NCBI GenBank assembly: GCA_023458835.1
Contig: JAEWWY010000046.1
Coordinates: 1 to 8,560, forward strand
Reading direction: 5' to 3'
Source of the DNA: Bacillota bacterium
Lineage (GTDB): Bacteria; Bacillota; Clostridia; Christensenellales; Aristaeellaceae
Length of the DNA stretch: 8,560 nucleotides
A program made the position numbers and the translations under genes. This document shows positions 1-7,932 of the stretch, piece by piece. The number at the start of each line of letters is the position of its first letter. The first letter of the stretch is position 1. The notes below the pieces were generated by a model that was not told the DNA's origin, ran no database searches, and worked only from the letters and a program-made list of their open reading frames with translations.

Positions 1-409
1 CCTGCTCACTGCCATTGTACACAAGCCCCGGGGCGGATGCAGGGAAATGCACGGTGAGCCTGGCTTTTCTGATTTCAAATACGGTATCCGCGCTGCCGGC
101 ATAGGAAACGCTTCTTCCTCCGCCATCCAGTACCGCGAAGCCATTGCCGGTGATTCTGACATTGGCCCATCCCGGTTCGGCATTGGAGGAATAGTGAACG
201 CTATACCCCGCGGGATCCAGTATTTCACCGCCCAGGCGTACCGTTACATTCGGTTTGATCTCCCGGCTGGAATAATAGAAGGGCGCACCTTCTACCGCGA
301 TCACAGCAGTGCTGATATCCACCGGCACAGTCTCTGCCAGCGCGCATAATACGGTCATGGCCAATGCGGCCGTGAAGGCAAAAAGCAAAAGCGCCTTCCT
401 TTTTTTCAC
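1..409 (-). CDS. Secreted Ig/MBG-like repeat protein, N-terminal part (runs off left edge)
   Basis: The first 136 codons of a leftward gene continue beyond the left edge. I chose the GTG at 407-409: AAGGAG lies 9 bases upstream and an in-frame TGA lies just before it, so no earlier start is possible. The product begins with a classic signal peptide: K2-K5 basic, hydrophobic residues 6-22, then ALA|ET with likely cleavage after A25. Residues about 30-118 resemble a beta-sandwich repeat common in Clostridia surface proteins: a VTVRLGGEIL strand, then Y.V.YSSN, then NVRITGNG. A second unit seems to start at about 117 with LTVHFP..A and LVYNGSEQ, which is like the start of an MBG/YDG-type repeat. 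The protein is therefore probably a multi-repeat secreted or cell-surface protein. The repeat type is judged by eye. Its ligand and its means of surface attachment cannot be seen here. There is no convincing lipobox. Confidence 0.8.
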   Translation of the reverse strand, partial: MKKRKALLLFAFTAALAMTVLCALAETVPVDISTAVIAVEGAPFYYSSREIKPNVTVRLGGEILDPAGYSVHYSSNAEPGWANVRITGNGFAVLDGGGRSVSYAGSADTVFEIRKARLTVHFPASAPGLVYNGSEQ

Positions 410-450
410 AAGAGATCACTCCTTCATCATTAGCGGCATACATGCTGTCC

Positions 451-516
451 TACCCGCCCGGGCCCCTGCGGCGCCTGCATCTTCGCAGCCGCGGCAGCGT
501 GCCTGCGGGGCGGGCA
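451..516 (-). promoter_or_regulatory. G+C-rich hairpin in the leader of the secreted-protein gene
   Basis: In the leftward RNA, bases 508-516 and 451-459 pair as a 9-bp stem (UGCCCGCCC with GGGCGGGUA) that includes one G-U pair. The G-U pair favours the leftward strand over the rightward one. The enclosed 48 bases are also G+C-rich and hold the palindrome GCCGCGGC. The predicted transcription start sits at the foot of the stem, so the leader would begin with this structure. It ends about 40 bases before the GTG. It matches no riboswitch class that I recognise and has no U tract, so a role in RNA stability or translation is only inferred. Confidence 0.35.
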
Positions 517-523
517 TTTGTGT

Positions 524-553
524 AGTATACAATATTCTTCCACCGTCTGTCCA
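524..553 (-). promoter_or_regulatory. Sigma-A-like promoter for the leftward secreted-protein gene
   Basis: On the minus strand, TGGACA (548-553) and TATACT (524-529) are separated by 18 bases. They differ from the TTGACA/TATAAT consensus at one position each. Transcription would start near 517, giving a leader of about 108 bases before the GTG at 409. No other good promoter lies closer to that gene. Confidence 0.5.
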
Positions 554-749
554 TTCCCGCGCTGCCGGTATTGCGGGCAGTTGGCCGGAAATGATAGCAA
601 CAGAAGCAGGCTGCATGCTATGCGTTTTATATCGGTCCTTCCCAAAGTCACGGCGCTTTCCTTTGTATTTCTTCCCGGGAACGTATATTCAAAAGCAATG
701 TCATTACCCATTCAACGGATCAAATAGCCTTTCTCTTCCATAATCATTC
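554..749. other. Intergenic stretch with no supportable gene
   Basis: Between the two divergent promoters I find no open frame with a ribosome binding site or a recognisable protein. The frames that cross it on either strand have irregular composition and no family motif. It most likely holds only upstream promoter sequence. Confidence 0.5.
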
Positions 750-778
750 TTGCAATTCTCTCACGTTTATGCTATTTT
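750..778 (+). promoter_or_regulatory. Sigma-A-like promoter for the small-protein/2H phosphoesterase pair
   Basis: TTGCAA (750-755) and TATTTT (773-778) are spaced 17 bases apart in an A+T-rich patch. Transcription would start near 785, leaving a short leader that contains the GGGAGG ribosome binding site at 792-797. The ATG at 769 would lie inside this promoter, which argues against it as a start codon. Confidence 0.45.
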
Positions 779-802
779 TGCTTGGAAGACAGGGAGGGAG
801 AT

Positions 803-1018
803 ATGTTAAGCGGGAGTCTGGCTCGGCAATATGCAGAGCTGTCTTCTTCAACAGCATACTCGGTTACGGAACTGAACGGTTTCGAATTCATTTTGCCATT
901 CACCATGCTGGAGGGATCGCCGGACCGTTCGCGGGGCTGGCAAAAGGCCTTTTTCGATGGCGCGATATACAGGCAGATGAACAAAAAACCGTTTATCCGG
1001 GCAAACTTTTCAATATGA
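803..1018 (+). CDS. Small hypothetical protein, 71 aa
   Basis: A short gene with a strong ribosome binding site: GGGAGG at 792-797, 5 bases before the ATG. The predicted product is soluble, mixed in charge and slightly basic at the C-terminus (QMNKKPFIRANFSI). It has no signal peptide, membrane segment, cysteine or recognisable motif. An upstream in-frame ATG at 782 has no ribosome binding site and is not preferred. Its stop codon overlaps an ATG of the next gene as ATGA (1015-1018), a pattern typical of translationally coupled genes, so it probably shares an operon and perhaps a task with the 2H phosphoesterase. I do not recognise the family. The alternative is that this stretch is a leader or a decayed gene, and that the ATGA overlap is chance. 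Confidence 0.5.
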   Translation: MLSGSLARQYAELSSSTAYSVTELNGFEFILPFTMLEGSPDRSRGWQKAFFDGAIYRQMNKKPFIRANFSI

Positions 1019-1032
1019 GTTCAGGTGATGGA

Positions 1033-1536
1033 ATGCAGGACAGACTTTTATATGCAATGGCTCAACTGGACAAGGAAACCTGCGAAAAAATATGCAGGAT
1101 CGACCGCCTTTTGCATGAATTGGGCATCGACGTGAAAAAGCCGCCCAAGGTGCCTTATCATATCACCCTGGGCGCCTTTGAGCTTCATCAGGAGCAGGAC
1201 ATACAAAAGCGGGTGGAGGACATTTGCCGCAGGGTTCCCCGCTTTCCCCTCACCTACAACCATATCGGCCTGTTTGGCCTGAGTGTTCTGTTCTTCGGCC
1301 CGGATGTGAACCTGGAATTGCTTGCGCTGCAGCAGCCTTTTGAGGATGTCAGGATCAAGACTCATGAGTGGACGGCCCATACCACGCTGATGATGGATGA
1401 GCCGGAGGTTATTTTGAAGGCCCTGCCTATCGTCGCGGAGCAGTTTACAGGCCTTCACGCCGTGGTGGAGAGCGTCAGCCTGTATGAATTCTGGCCCTCC
1501 AGGTTTATTTGCCAGTGTCCGCTTAAGCATCCGTAA
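1033..1536 (+). CDS. 2H phosphoesterase superfamily protein (2'-5' RNA ligase-like)
   Basis: A 167-aa protein with the two signature H-x-T-hydrophobic motifs of the 2H phosphoesterases: HITL at residues 43-46 and HTTL at 116-119. The two histidines and two threonines line the active site that acts on 2',3'-cyclic phosphates or 2'-5' linkages in this superfamily (2'-5' RNA ligase/ThpR, cyclic phosphodiesterases, YjcG-like proteins). The length and the spacing of the motifs (73 residues) fit a complete single domain. The start was chosen because AGGTG lies 5 bases upstream. An in-frame ATG at 1015 overlaps the stop of the 71-aa gene (ATGA) and would add six residues. An open frame reaching back to 769 is not believed, because that ATG lies in the promoter. 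The substrate is unknown. Bacterial members are often annotated as RNA ligases without proof, so the true reaction may be hydrolysis of a cyclic nucleotide or RNA end. Confidence 0.85.
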   Translation: MQDRLLYAMAQLDKETCEKICRIDRLLHELGIDVKKPPKVPYHITLGAFELHQEQDIQKRVEDICRRVPRFPLTYNHIGLFGLSVLFFGPDVNLELLALQQPFEDVRIKTHEWTAHTTLMMDEPEVILKALPIVAEQFTGLHAVVESVSLYEFWPSRFICQCPLKHP

Positions 1537-1619
1537 CAGCGATATTGTGAAAGGGGGGCGCCGCCAAAGCGCAGCACGGCGGAAGCCCGGCCGCGCCTTC
1601 ATGCCTCTCCCCTTGGGCG

Positions 1620-1636
1620 GCCGCATGGGATGCGGC
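1620..1636 (-). repeat. Perfect hairpin directly after the Sel1-repeat gene
   Basis: GCCGCAT and ATGCGGC (1620-1626, 1630-1636) form a perfect 7-bp stem with a 3-base loop, starting at the base after the Sel1 gene's TGA. No U tract follows on the leftward RNA, so it is not a standard intrinsic terminator. It may act in 3'-end processing or as a weak terminator between two convergent genes. Confidence 0.4.
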
Positions 1637-2707
1637 TCATTCTATCTCATGAAGCATCTTTTCCGCATCCATCGTTCCTTGTGCGGCGGCTTTCTCAAAC
1701 CAGCTTTTCGCGGTTTCCAGATCTTTTTCCACGCCTTTGCCCTGATAGTAGCACATGCCAAGCTCATATTGGGCTTGGGCCACCCCTTGCTCTGCGGCCT
1801 TTTGAAACCATTCCGCCGCCGCTTCAAGGTTTTTCTCTGCCCCTTGCCCTTGATTGTAGCAAAAACCCAGGTGATAATACGCATACGCATTGTTCTGCCA
1901 CGCCGAACGGATATACCATTGCATAGCGGCTTCGTAATCCAGCGTTACGCCCATTCCGCTTTGATAGCAGTACCCAACCCAATCCTGCGCATCGCTGTTA
2001 CCCTGCTCCGCCGCCAGCATGAACCACTTGAACGCTTCCTCATAACTTTGCTTTACACCGTATCCATAATGATAGCAGTAGCCGACGTTCACCTGCGCAT
2101 CGCTGTAACCTTGCTCCGCCGCCAGCATGTACCACCTGAATGCTTTCTCGTAATCCATTTTCACGCCTTGCCCATACAGGCAGCAGCTTCCCAGGTTGTT
2201 CTGCGCGTAGGGGCTTCCCTGCTCTGCCGCTAGAGTATACCATTTCACCGCATCGGCATAGCTTTGTTCCACGCCGTACCCCACATGATAGCAGTAACCG
2301 GCGTCATTTTGGGCGTCTGCATTGCCTTGCTCTGCCGCCAGCATGTACCATTGGAAGGCATCGGCGCCGCTTTCCTCTGTGCCACACCCGTATTGGTAAC
2401 AAGCGCCCAGGCTATGCTGCGCCTTGGCCAGCCCCTGCGCCGCCGCCAGCGAGTTCCACCGGAACGCCGCCTCTTCATCCACGTCCACGCCCACTCCAAG
2501 CAGGTAACAATCCGCCAAAAGGTTCTGCGCCAGGGCATAGCCTCCCTCCGCCGCTTTCACAAGCGGGGGGATTGCGTCTTCATACGCTCCCGCCTGAAAG
2601 AGCATATGGTACAGCACCCCGAAATCCGATTCCGCCGGTGCGGGAACCGCCTCGGTCAGCAGGCATACGAGCAGGATGGCAGCCACCAATACCCTGATCT
2701 GTTTCAT
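1637..2707 (-). CDS. Exported Sel1-repeat (SLR/TPR-like) protein
   Basis: A 356-aa protein of helical Sel1-like repeats behind a signal peptide. Hydrophobic residues 7-19 are followed by APA|ES, with likely cleavage after A25. AAAGGAGG stands 8 bases before the ATG. Eight full 36-residue repeats run from 43 to 330 in exact register, followed by a partial capping unit at 331-356. Each repeat follows the pattern A..W...AAEQG.A.AQ..LG.CY..G.GV. Repeats 3-6 are the most alike, and repeat 7 is divergent (SAWQNN). Sel1 repeats form curved scaffolds that bind other proteins. Exported versions often serve as signalling or assembly scaffolds, but the partner here is unknown. A cysteine recurs at 67, 103, 139, 175, 211, 247, 283 and 319, always 36 apart. 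There is no canonical lipobox around C15, because the residue before it is V. The gene stands alone, convergent with the 2H phosphoesterase gene and downstream of the helicase terminator. Confidence 0.93.
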   Translation of the reverse strand: MKQIRVLVAAILLVCLLTEAVPAPAESDFGVLYHMLFQAGAYEDAIPPLVKAAEGGYALAQNLLADCYLLGVGVDVDEEAAFRWNSLAAAQGLAKAQHSLGACYQYGCGTEESGADAFQWYMLAAEQGNADAQNDAGYCYHVGYGVEQSYADAVKWYTLAAEQGSPYAQNNLGSCCLYGQGVKMDYEKAFRWYMLAAEQGYSDAQVNVGYCYHYGYGVKQSYEEAFKWFMLAAEQGNSDAQDWVGYCYQSGMGVTLDYEAAMQWYIRSAWQNNAYAYYHLGFCYNQGQGAEKNLEAAAEWFQKAAEQGVAQAQYELGMCYYQGKGVEKDLETAKSWFEKAAAQGTMDAEKMLHEIE

Positions 2708-2750
2708 GATCCCTTCCTCCTTTGGATATCAAGCAAAAAGGGCACGCAAT

Positions 2751-2767
2751 AGTATATGCATAGTATA
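2751..2767 (-). promoter_or_regulatory. Two tandem -10-like boxes upstream of the Sel1-repeat gene
   Basis: On the minus strand TATACT occurs twice (2762-2767 and 2751-2756) in an A+T-rich patch 44-60 bases before the ATG. Neither has a good -35 box at 16-18 bases. The best upstream hexamer for the first box is TTTATG at 17 bases. A promoter here is likely because a terminator separates this gene from the helicase, but which box is used cannot be decided. Confidence 0.3.
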
Positions 2768-2781
2768 GCAAGCATAGCGGC

Positions 2782-2810
2782 AAACATAAAGCCGCATGGA
2801 TGGATACGGC
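2782..2810 (-). terminator. Likely intrinsic terminator of the helicase gene
   Basis: On the leftward RNA, GCCGUAU (2804-2810) pairs with AUGCGGC (2791-2797) as a 7-bp stem with one G-U pair and a 6-base loop. UUUAUGUUU (2782-2790) follows. It begins ten bases beyond the helicase stop codon (2820-2822). The first arm can instead pair with an upstream arm that overlaps the stop codon, so two hairpins compete. Confidence 0.5.
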
Positions 2811-2819
2811 TGGGCCGTA

Positions 2820-5168
<2,349 letters not shown>

Positions 5169-5182
5169 GCATCCCCCGTAAG

Positions 5183-5192
5183 CAAACGTTTG
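5183..5192. promoter_or_regulatory. Palindrome CAAACGTTTG over the predicted helicase transcription start
   Basis: A perfect 10-bp palindrome, extended by one further A-T pair after a mismatch, lies between the helicase's -10 box and its ribosome binding site. This is a typical repressor position. It does not fit the Gram-positive LexA box (GAAC-N4-GTTC) and only partly fits a CcpA cre site. Confidence 0.3.
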
Positions 5193-5197
5193 TTTCC

Positions 5198-5226
5198 ATT
5201 ATGACACATTCGGGCGGCGGGCGCAA
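5198..5226 (-). promoter_or_regulatory. Promoter of the helicase gene
   Basis: On the minus strand, TTGCGC (5221-5226) and CATAAT (5198-5203) are spaced 17 bases apart. A TG one base before the -10 box makes it an extended -10 element. Transcription would begin near 5191, about 23 bases before the ATG at 5168. Confidence 0.5.
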
Positions 5227-5263
5227 GGGGCGCTGTGAGAATAAACAGGTGCCCAAAACTTCC

Positions 5264-5300
5264 AAAAAGCGCCATGAACTGGTGCTTTGACCCTTGGCGC
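5264..5300 (-). terminator. Terminator-like hairpin upstream of the helicase promoter
   Basis: In the leftward RNA, GCGCCA (5295-5300) pairs with UGGCGC (5269-5274), and UUUUU follows at 5264-5268. The stem is short and the 20-base loop is long. No leftward gene lies upstream within the window, so it could only stop antisense transcripts coming from the potassium cluster. It may also be chance. Confidence 0.25.
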
Positions 5301-5373
5301 GGCATATCAGGCTTATCTTAATACATTTTTTATGCGAAAACGCCCAGTCTAAATCCTGCATTTATGTTCGCGC

Positions 5374-5382
5374 TGCTATACT
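5374..5382 (+). promoter_or_regulatory. Extended -10 element before the potassium cluster
   Basis: TGCTATACT fits an extended -10 box (TGnTATAAT) at 5 of 6 hexamer positions. The start site would fall near 5389, almost at the GGAGGTG ribosome binding site (5390-5396), so the leader would be unusually short. No good -35 box is seen. I see no c-di-AMP (ydaO-type) riboswitch in 5169-5402. Confidence 0.35.
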
Positions 5383-5402
5383 GGTCGCCGGAGGTGAAAA
5401 CC

Positions 5403-5855
5403 ATGCCGGCTTGGGTCGTGATCCTTCTGTTTGTCCTCGCGCTTGCATGCGGTTATCTGGGTATGGATGGACTTGACCGCATGCCTCATCGCCAAACAGA
5501 GGAAACTACCCCCGTCAGGGAGCTGGGAACGCTGCTCTTCGGGCAGGAGGAGGACATATCCTCCGCAAGGGCGTGGCTCAAAGAGTTCCGCTTTTACTAT
5601 GATGAAGTGGATGCGCCTGCATTGCCCCGGGAGGGAGATTTTCGTTTTTTGCTTGCGCTGTCCAAAAGCGACATGGACAACCTGCTGCTGTGCGCCGCCG
5701 CCAAGCAACGTTATGACGGCATCAAAACCGCCGCCAGGCTCTCCAACACGGTTTACCTGCCGGTTTTTAAGAAAACCGGTGTTGATTACGTCCTCCCCGG
5801 TAAGGGGGATACTGAAATGATGGAGTTGTTGAAACATGTCCATCCGCGTACTTGA
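5403..5855 (+). CDS. Membrane-anchored, degenerate RCK/TrkA-N-like protein
   Basis: A 150-aa protein. The start at 5403 is set by GGAGGTG at 5390-5396; an in-frame ATG at 5364 has no ribosome binding site. Residues 3-20 form one membrane segment. The soluble part aligns by eye with KtrA encoded two genes on: TLLFG plus helix SARAWLKEF and strand YYDEVDA (43-71) match its first beta-alpha-beta unit. Residues 79-133 (LLALSKSDMDN, IKTAARLSN, FKKTGVDYVLPG) match the C-terminal half of an RCK-N domain, with TGVDYVLPGK against NGADEVIYPEK. The GxGxxG loop is absent, replaced by GQEEDI, and the third beta-alpha unit (GDCTD in KtrA) is missing, so normal NAD(H) or ATP binding is unlikely. The reading frame overlaps ktrB by 20 bases, implying coupled expression. 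I infer an accessory or regulatory subunit of the KtrB channel. A diverged protein without function in transport cannot be excluded. Confidence 0.75.
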   Translation: MPAWVVILLFVLALACGYLGMDGLDRMPHRQTEETTPVRELGTLLFGQEEDISSARAWLKEFRFYYDEVDAPALPREGDFRFLLALSKSDMDNLLLCAAAKQRYDGIKTAARLSNTVYLPVFKKTGVDYVLPGKGDTEMMELLKHVHPRT

Positions 5856-7185
5856 CAGGCAGAAAATAAATGAAGGCCAGGTGCTGGCACTTGGCTTTCT
5901 GCTGGTGATCCTCCTGGGAGCGGCGCTTTTGCGCCTGCCCATAGCCTCCCGCGACCGCATACCCATCCCCTGGATCGACGCCATCTTTACCGCTTCCTCC
6001 GCCACATGTGTCACAGGGCTCATCGTCTACGATACGTATACCCAGTTCACCTTATTCGGTCAGACAGTCATCCTCCTTTTGATCCAGGTAGGCGGCCTGG
6101 GCTTTATGACGGTGGCCACCATGTTTTCTATGTTCATAGGCCGCCGCATTGGCCTGATGGAGCGCGGGCTGATGAAGGAATCCGTAAGCACCTTTCAGGT
6201 GGGCGGCATCGTTCGCTTGCTCAAACACGTGCTCATCGGCACCGCTATTTTGGAGGGTGCAGGGGCTGTACTGCTCGCTATACGCTTCATCCCTCAATTG
6301 GGCTGGGCAACGGGCATTTATTACGGCATCTTTCATTCCGTATCCGCTTTTTGCAACGCAGGTTTTGACATCATGGGCCGCTTCGGCCCCTATTCCTCCC
6401 TGGTATCTTATCAGGGCGACATACTGGTGAATGTGGTCATTATGGCGTTGATCGTCACCGGCGGCCTGGGCTTTGTGGTGTGGGAGGACCTATATGCCAA
6501 GCGCTTCCGCTTTTCCAGCATGAGCCTGCACGCCAGGGCTGTACTCATCTTTACCACCTTCCTCATCATAAGCGGCGCCTCCCTGTTCTTCTTTTTGGAG
6601 CGGGACAATGCTTTAAAGGGCCTGCCCCTTGGCACAAGAATCCTGGCCAGCTTCTTCCAGTCCGTCACACCCCGCACGGCCGGCTTCAATACTGTCAGCA
6701 TGAGCAGCCTCACCGGCGGCGGAAAGCTTCTGATAACACTTTTGATGGCTGTTGGCGGCAGCCCCGGTTCCACTGCCGGCGGCATGAAGACCACTACAGT
6801 GCTGGTGCTGTTTCTGGCCTCCTTTTCCTTTGTCCGCGGCCGGGAGGACATCAATTACATGGGCCGGCGGCTGGACGCGGGCACAGCGCGCAAGGCTTTC
6901 ACCATCGCCACCATTTATATCGCCACCTCCTTGCTGGCAGTCATGGCCATTGCAGCCATGCAGCCCTTTGTAATGGAGGATGTGACGTTTGAGGTGGTTT
7001 CGGCCCTGAGCACTGTGGGGCTGACCACGGGCATCACACCATCACTGAATCCTGCGGCCAGGGCCATCATATCCCTGCTGGTATACCTGGGACGGGTGGG
7101 CGCCATATCGGTATTGATGGCTTTCACCCATCCGCAAAATGGGCTGAACACGAAAAGACCCATTGACAAAATGATTGTAGGATAA
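5836..7185 (+). CDS. ktrB: KtrB-type potassium-translocating subunit
   Basis: A 449-aa membrane protein of the Trk/Ktr/HKT superfamily, made of four channel-like M1-P-M2 units. The pore loops are visible with their filter glycines: SSATCVTG61, SAFCNAG176, TPRTAG283 and SALSTVG395. The loop GGSPGSTAGGMK (307-318) in the third unit is the conserved intramembrane gate of this family. The length (about 450 aa) and the directly following RCK gene fit KtrB rather than the longer TrkH. The protein should import K+ (sometimes with Na+ stimulation) as a dimer on a cytoplasmic KtrA ring. The start lies inside the end of the preceding gene, with GGAG 10 bases upstream. The stop is 16 bases before ktrA. 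All motifs appear intact. It could equally be annotated as a TrkH-family protein; the Ktr naming is by neighbourhood and length. Confidence 0.93.
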   Translation: MSIRVLDRQKINEGQVLALGFLLVILLGAALLRLPIASRDRIPIPWIDAIFTASSATCVTGLIVYDTYTQFTLFGQTVILLLIQVGGLGFMTVATMFSMFIGRRIGLMERGLMKESVSTFQVGGIVRLLKHVLIGTAILEGAGAVLLAIRFIPQLGWATGIYYGIFHSVSAFCNAGFDIMGRFGPYSSLVSYQGDILVNVVIMALIVTGGLGFVVWEDLYAKRFRFSSMSLHARAVLIFTTFLIISGASLFFFLERDNALKGLPLGTRILASFFQSVTPRTAGFNTVSMSSLTGGGKLLITLLMAVGGSPGSTAGGMKTTTVLVLFLASFSFVRGREDINYMGRRLDAGTARKAFTIATIYIATSLLAVMAIAAMQPFVMEDVTFEVVSALSTVGLTTGITPSLNPAARAIISLLVYLGRVGAISVLMAFTHPQNGLNTKRPIDKMIVG

Positions 7186-7201
7186 GATAAGGAGAGGGAG
7201 C

Positions 7202-7852
7202 ATGAAATCCATTCTGCTCATTGGCCTGGGGCGGTTTGGCCGGCATCTGGCCATGAAGTTTGCCGAGCTTCGCGACGAAGTGATGGCGGTAGATACCGAT
7301 GAGGAGCGCGTCAACGCCCTGGCCCCCCTGGTTACCTCCGCCCAGATCGGCGATTGCACCGATCAGCGCGTGCTGGAGGCCTTGGGCGTGCGCAATTTCG
7401 ATCTCTGCTTTGTTTGTATCGGAAGCCACTTCCAGTCCTCACTGGAAATCACCTCCCTATTAAAGGAAATGGGCGCGGCGCGCGTCATTGCCAAGGCTGA
7501 CCGCGACATCCACGCCAAGTTTCTCCTGCGCAACGGCGCGGATGAGGTGATCTATCCCGAAAAGGAGGTGGCAAACCGCACCGCCATCAAGCACAGCGCG
7601 GGCCACGCGTTTGACTACATCGAGTGGGCCGAGGATTACTGCATCGCCGAAGTGCCGCCGCTTCGAAGCTGGCTGGGCAAAAGCATCCGGGAAGTGGCCG
7701 TCCGCACAGAATATAAAGTAGGTATCATAGGCGTCAAGGGCCGCAATGGCTTTTCCCAAACGCCTGAAGCCGGCTATATGTTCTCAGAAAGCGATCACCT
7801 GATCATCGCCGGAAGTAAAAAGGACGTGATCAGGCTTTTGAACAAAACGTGA
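7202..7852 (+). CDS. ktrA: KtrA-type RCK gating subunit of the potassium transporter
   Basis: A 216-aa cytoplasmic protein with an RCK-N Rossmann domain (about 1-125) and an RCK-C domain (about 137-216). The nucleotide loop GLGRFG (8-13), the acid D31 at the end of the second strand and GDCTD (50-54) are all intact, so it should bind ATP/ADP or NAD(H). In the family, an octameric ring opens KtrB on ATP binding. RCK-C domains of Firmicutes KtrA proteins are known c-di-AMP receptors that shut the channel, which is inferred but not visible here. AAGGAG lies 7 bases before the ATG. It follows ktrB by 16 bases in the same operon and is followed by a strong hairpin shared with the convergent trkH. 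Its length is normal for the family (about 220 aa). Confidence 0.95.
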   Translation: MKSILLIGLGRFGRHLAMKFAELRDEVMAVDTDEERVNALAPLVTSAQIGDCTDQRVLEALGVRNFDLCFVCIGSHFQSSLEITSLLKEMGAARVIAKADRDIHAKFLLRNGADEVIYPEKEVANRTAIKHSAGHAFDYIEWAEDYCIAEVPPLRSWLGKSIREVAVRTEYKVGIIGVKGRNGFSQTPEAGYMFSESDHLIIAGSKKDVIRLLNKT

Positions 7853-7880
7853 CAGCGTTCCAGCCGTTCAGTACCAAAAG

Positions 7881-7918
7881 GGCGTGGGGAGCTCCCATTG
7901 AAAGAAGCTCCCCACGCC
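7881..7918. terminator. Bidirectional terminator between ktrA and trkH
   Basis: A perfect 13-bp stem: GGCGTGGGGAGCT (7881-7893) with its complement at 7906-7918, and a 12-base loop. It lies 28 bases after the ktrA stop and 14 bases after the trkH stop on the other strand. On the leftward RNA CUUUUGG follows, which is a fair U tract. On the rightward RNA only UUGGAUGUU follows. It should serve both convergent genes, more strongly for trkH. Confidence 0.8.
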
Positions 7919-7932
7919 TTGGATGTTGACTA

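Noticed and set aside
679..690. GAACGTATATTC as a LexA (SOS) box
   Set aside because: The second half-site is ATTC, not GTTC. It is not at a promoter of a repair gene and is one chance-level near match.
430..711. Leftward 93-aa frame with a hydrophobic stretch
   Set aside because: It has no ribosome binding site, overlaps the promoter and leader of the secreted-protein gene, and its C-terminal half comes from the G+C-rich hairpin.
309..743. Rightward 144-aa frame
   Set aside because: It starts inside the secreted-protein gene on the other strand, has no ribosome binding site and has irregular composition.
769..1032. N-terminal extension of the 2H phosphoesterase back to the ATG at 769
   Set aside because: That ATG has no ribosome binding site and lies inside the likely promoter. 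The extra 88 residues resemble nothing in the family, and another frame with a strong ribosome binding site (803-1018) uses this DNA better.
1484..2233. Long rightward frame (249 aa) opposite the Sel1 gene
   Set aside because: It is an antisense shadow of the periodic Sel1 repeats: its repetitiveness copies the 108-bp period and it has no ribosome binding site.
2648..2665. Lipobox in the Sel1 protein signal peptide (LLVC)
   Set aside because: Valine before the cysteine is outside the consensus, and a good signal peptidase I site (APA|ES) follows.
5169..5402. c-di-AMP (ydaO) riboswitch before the potassium genes
   Set aside because: These riboswitches often precede ktr genes, but I could not find the conserved core, and the likely promoter lies too close to the gene to leave room for it.
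5376..6023. Leftward 215-aa frame opposite the start of the potassium cluster
   Set aside because: It is antisense to two well-supported genes and has no motifs.
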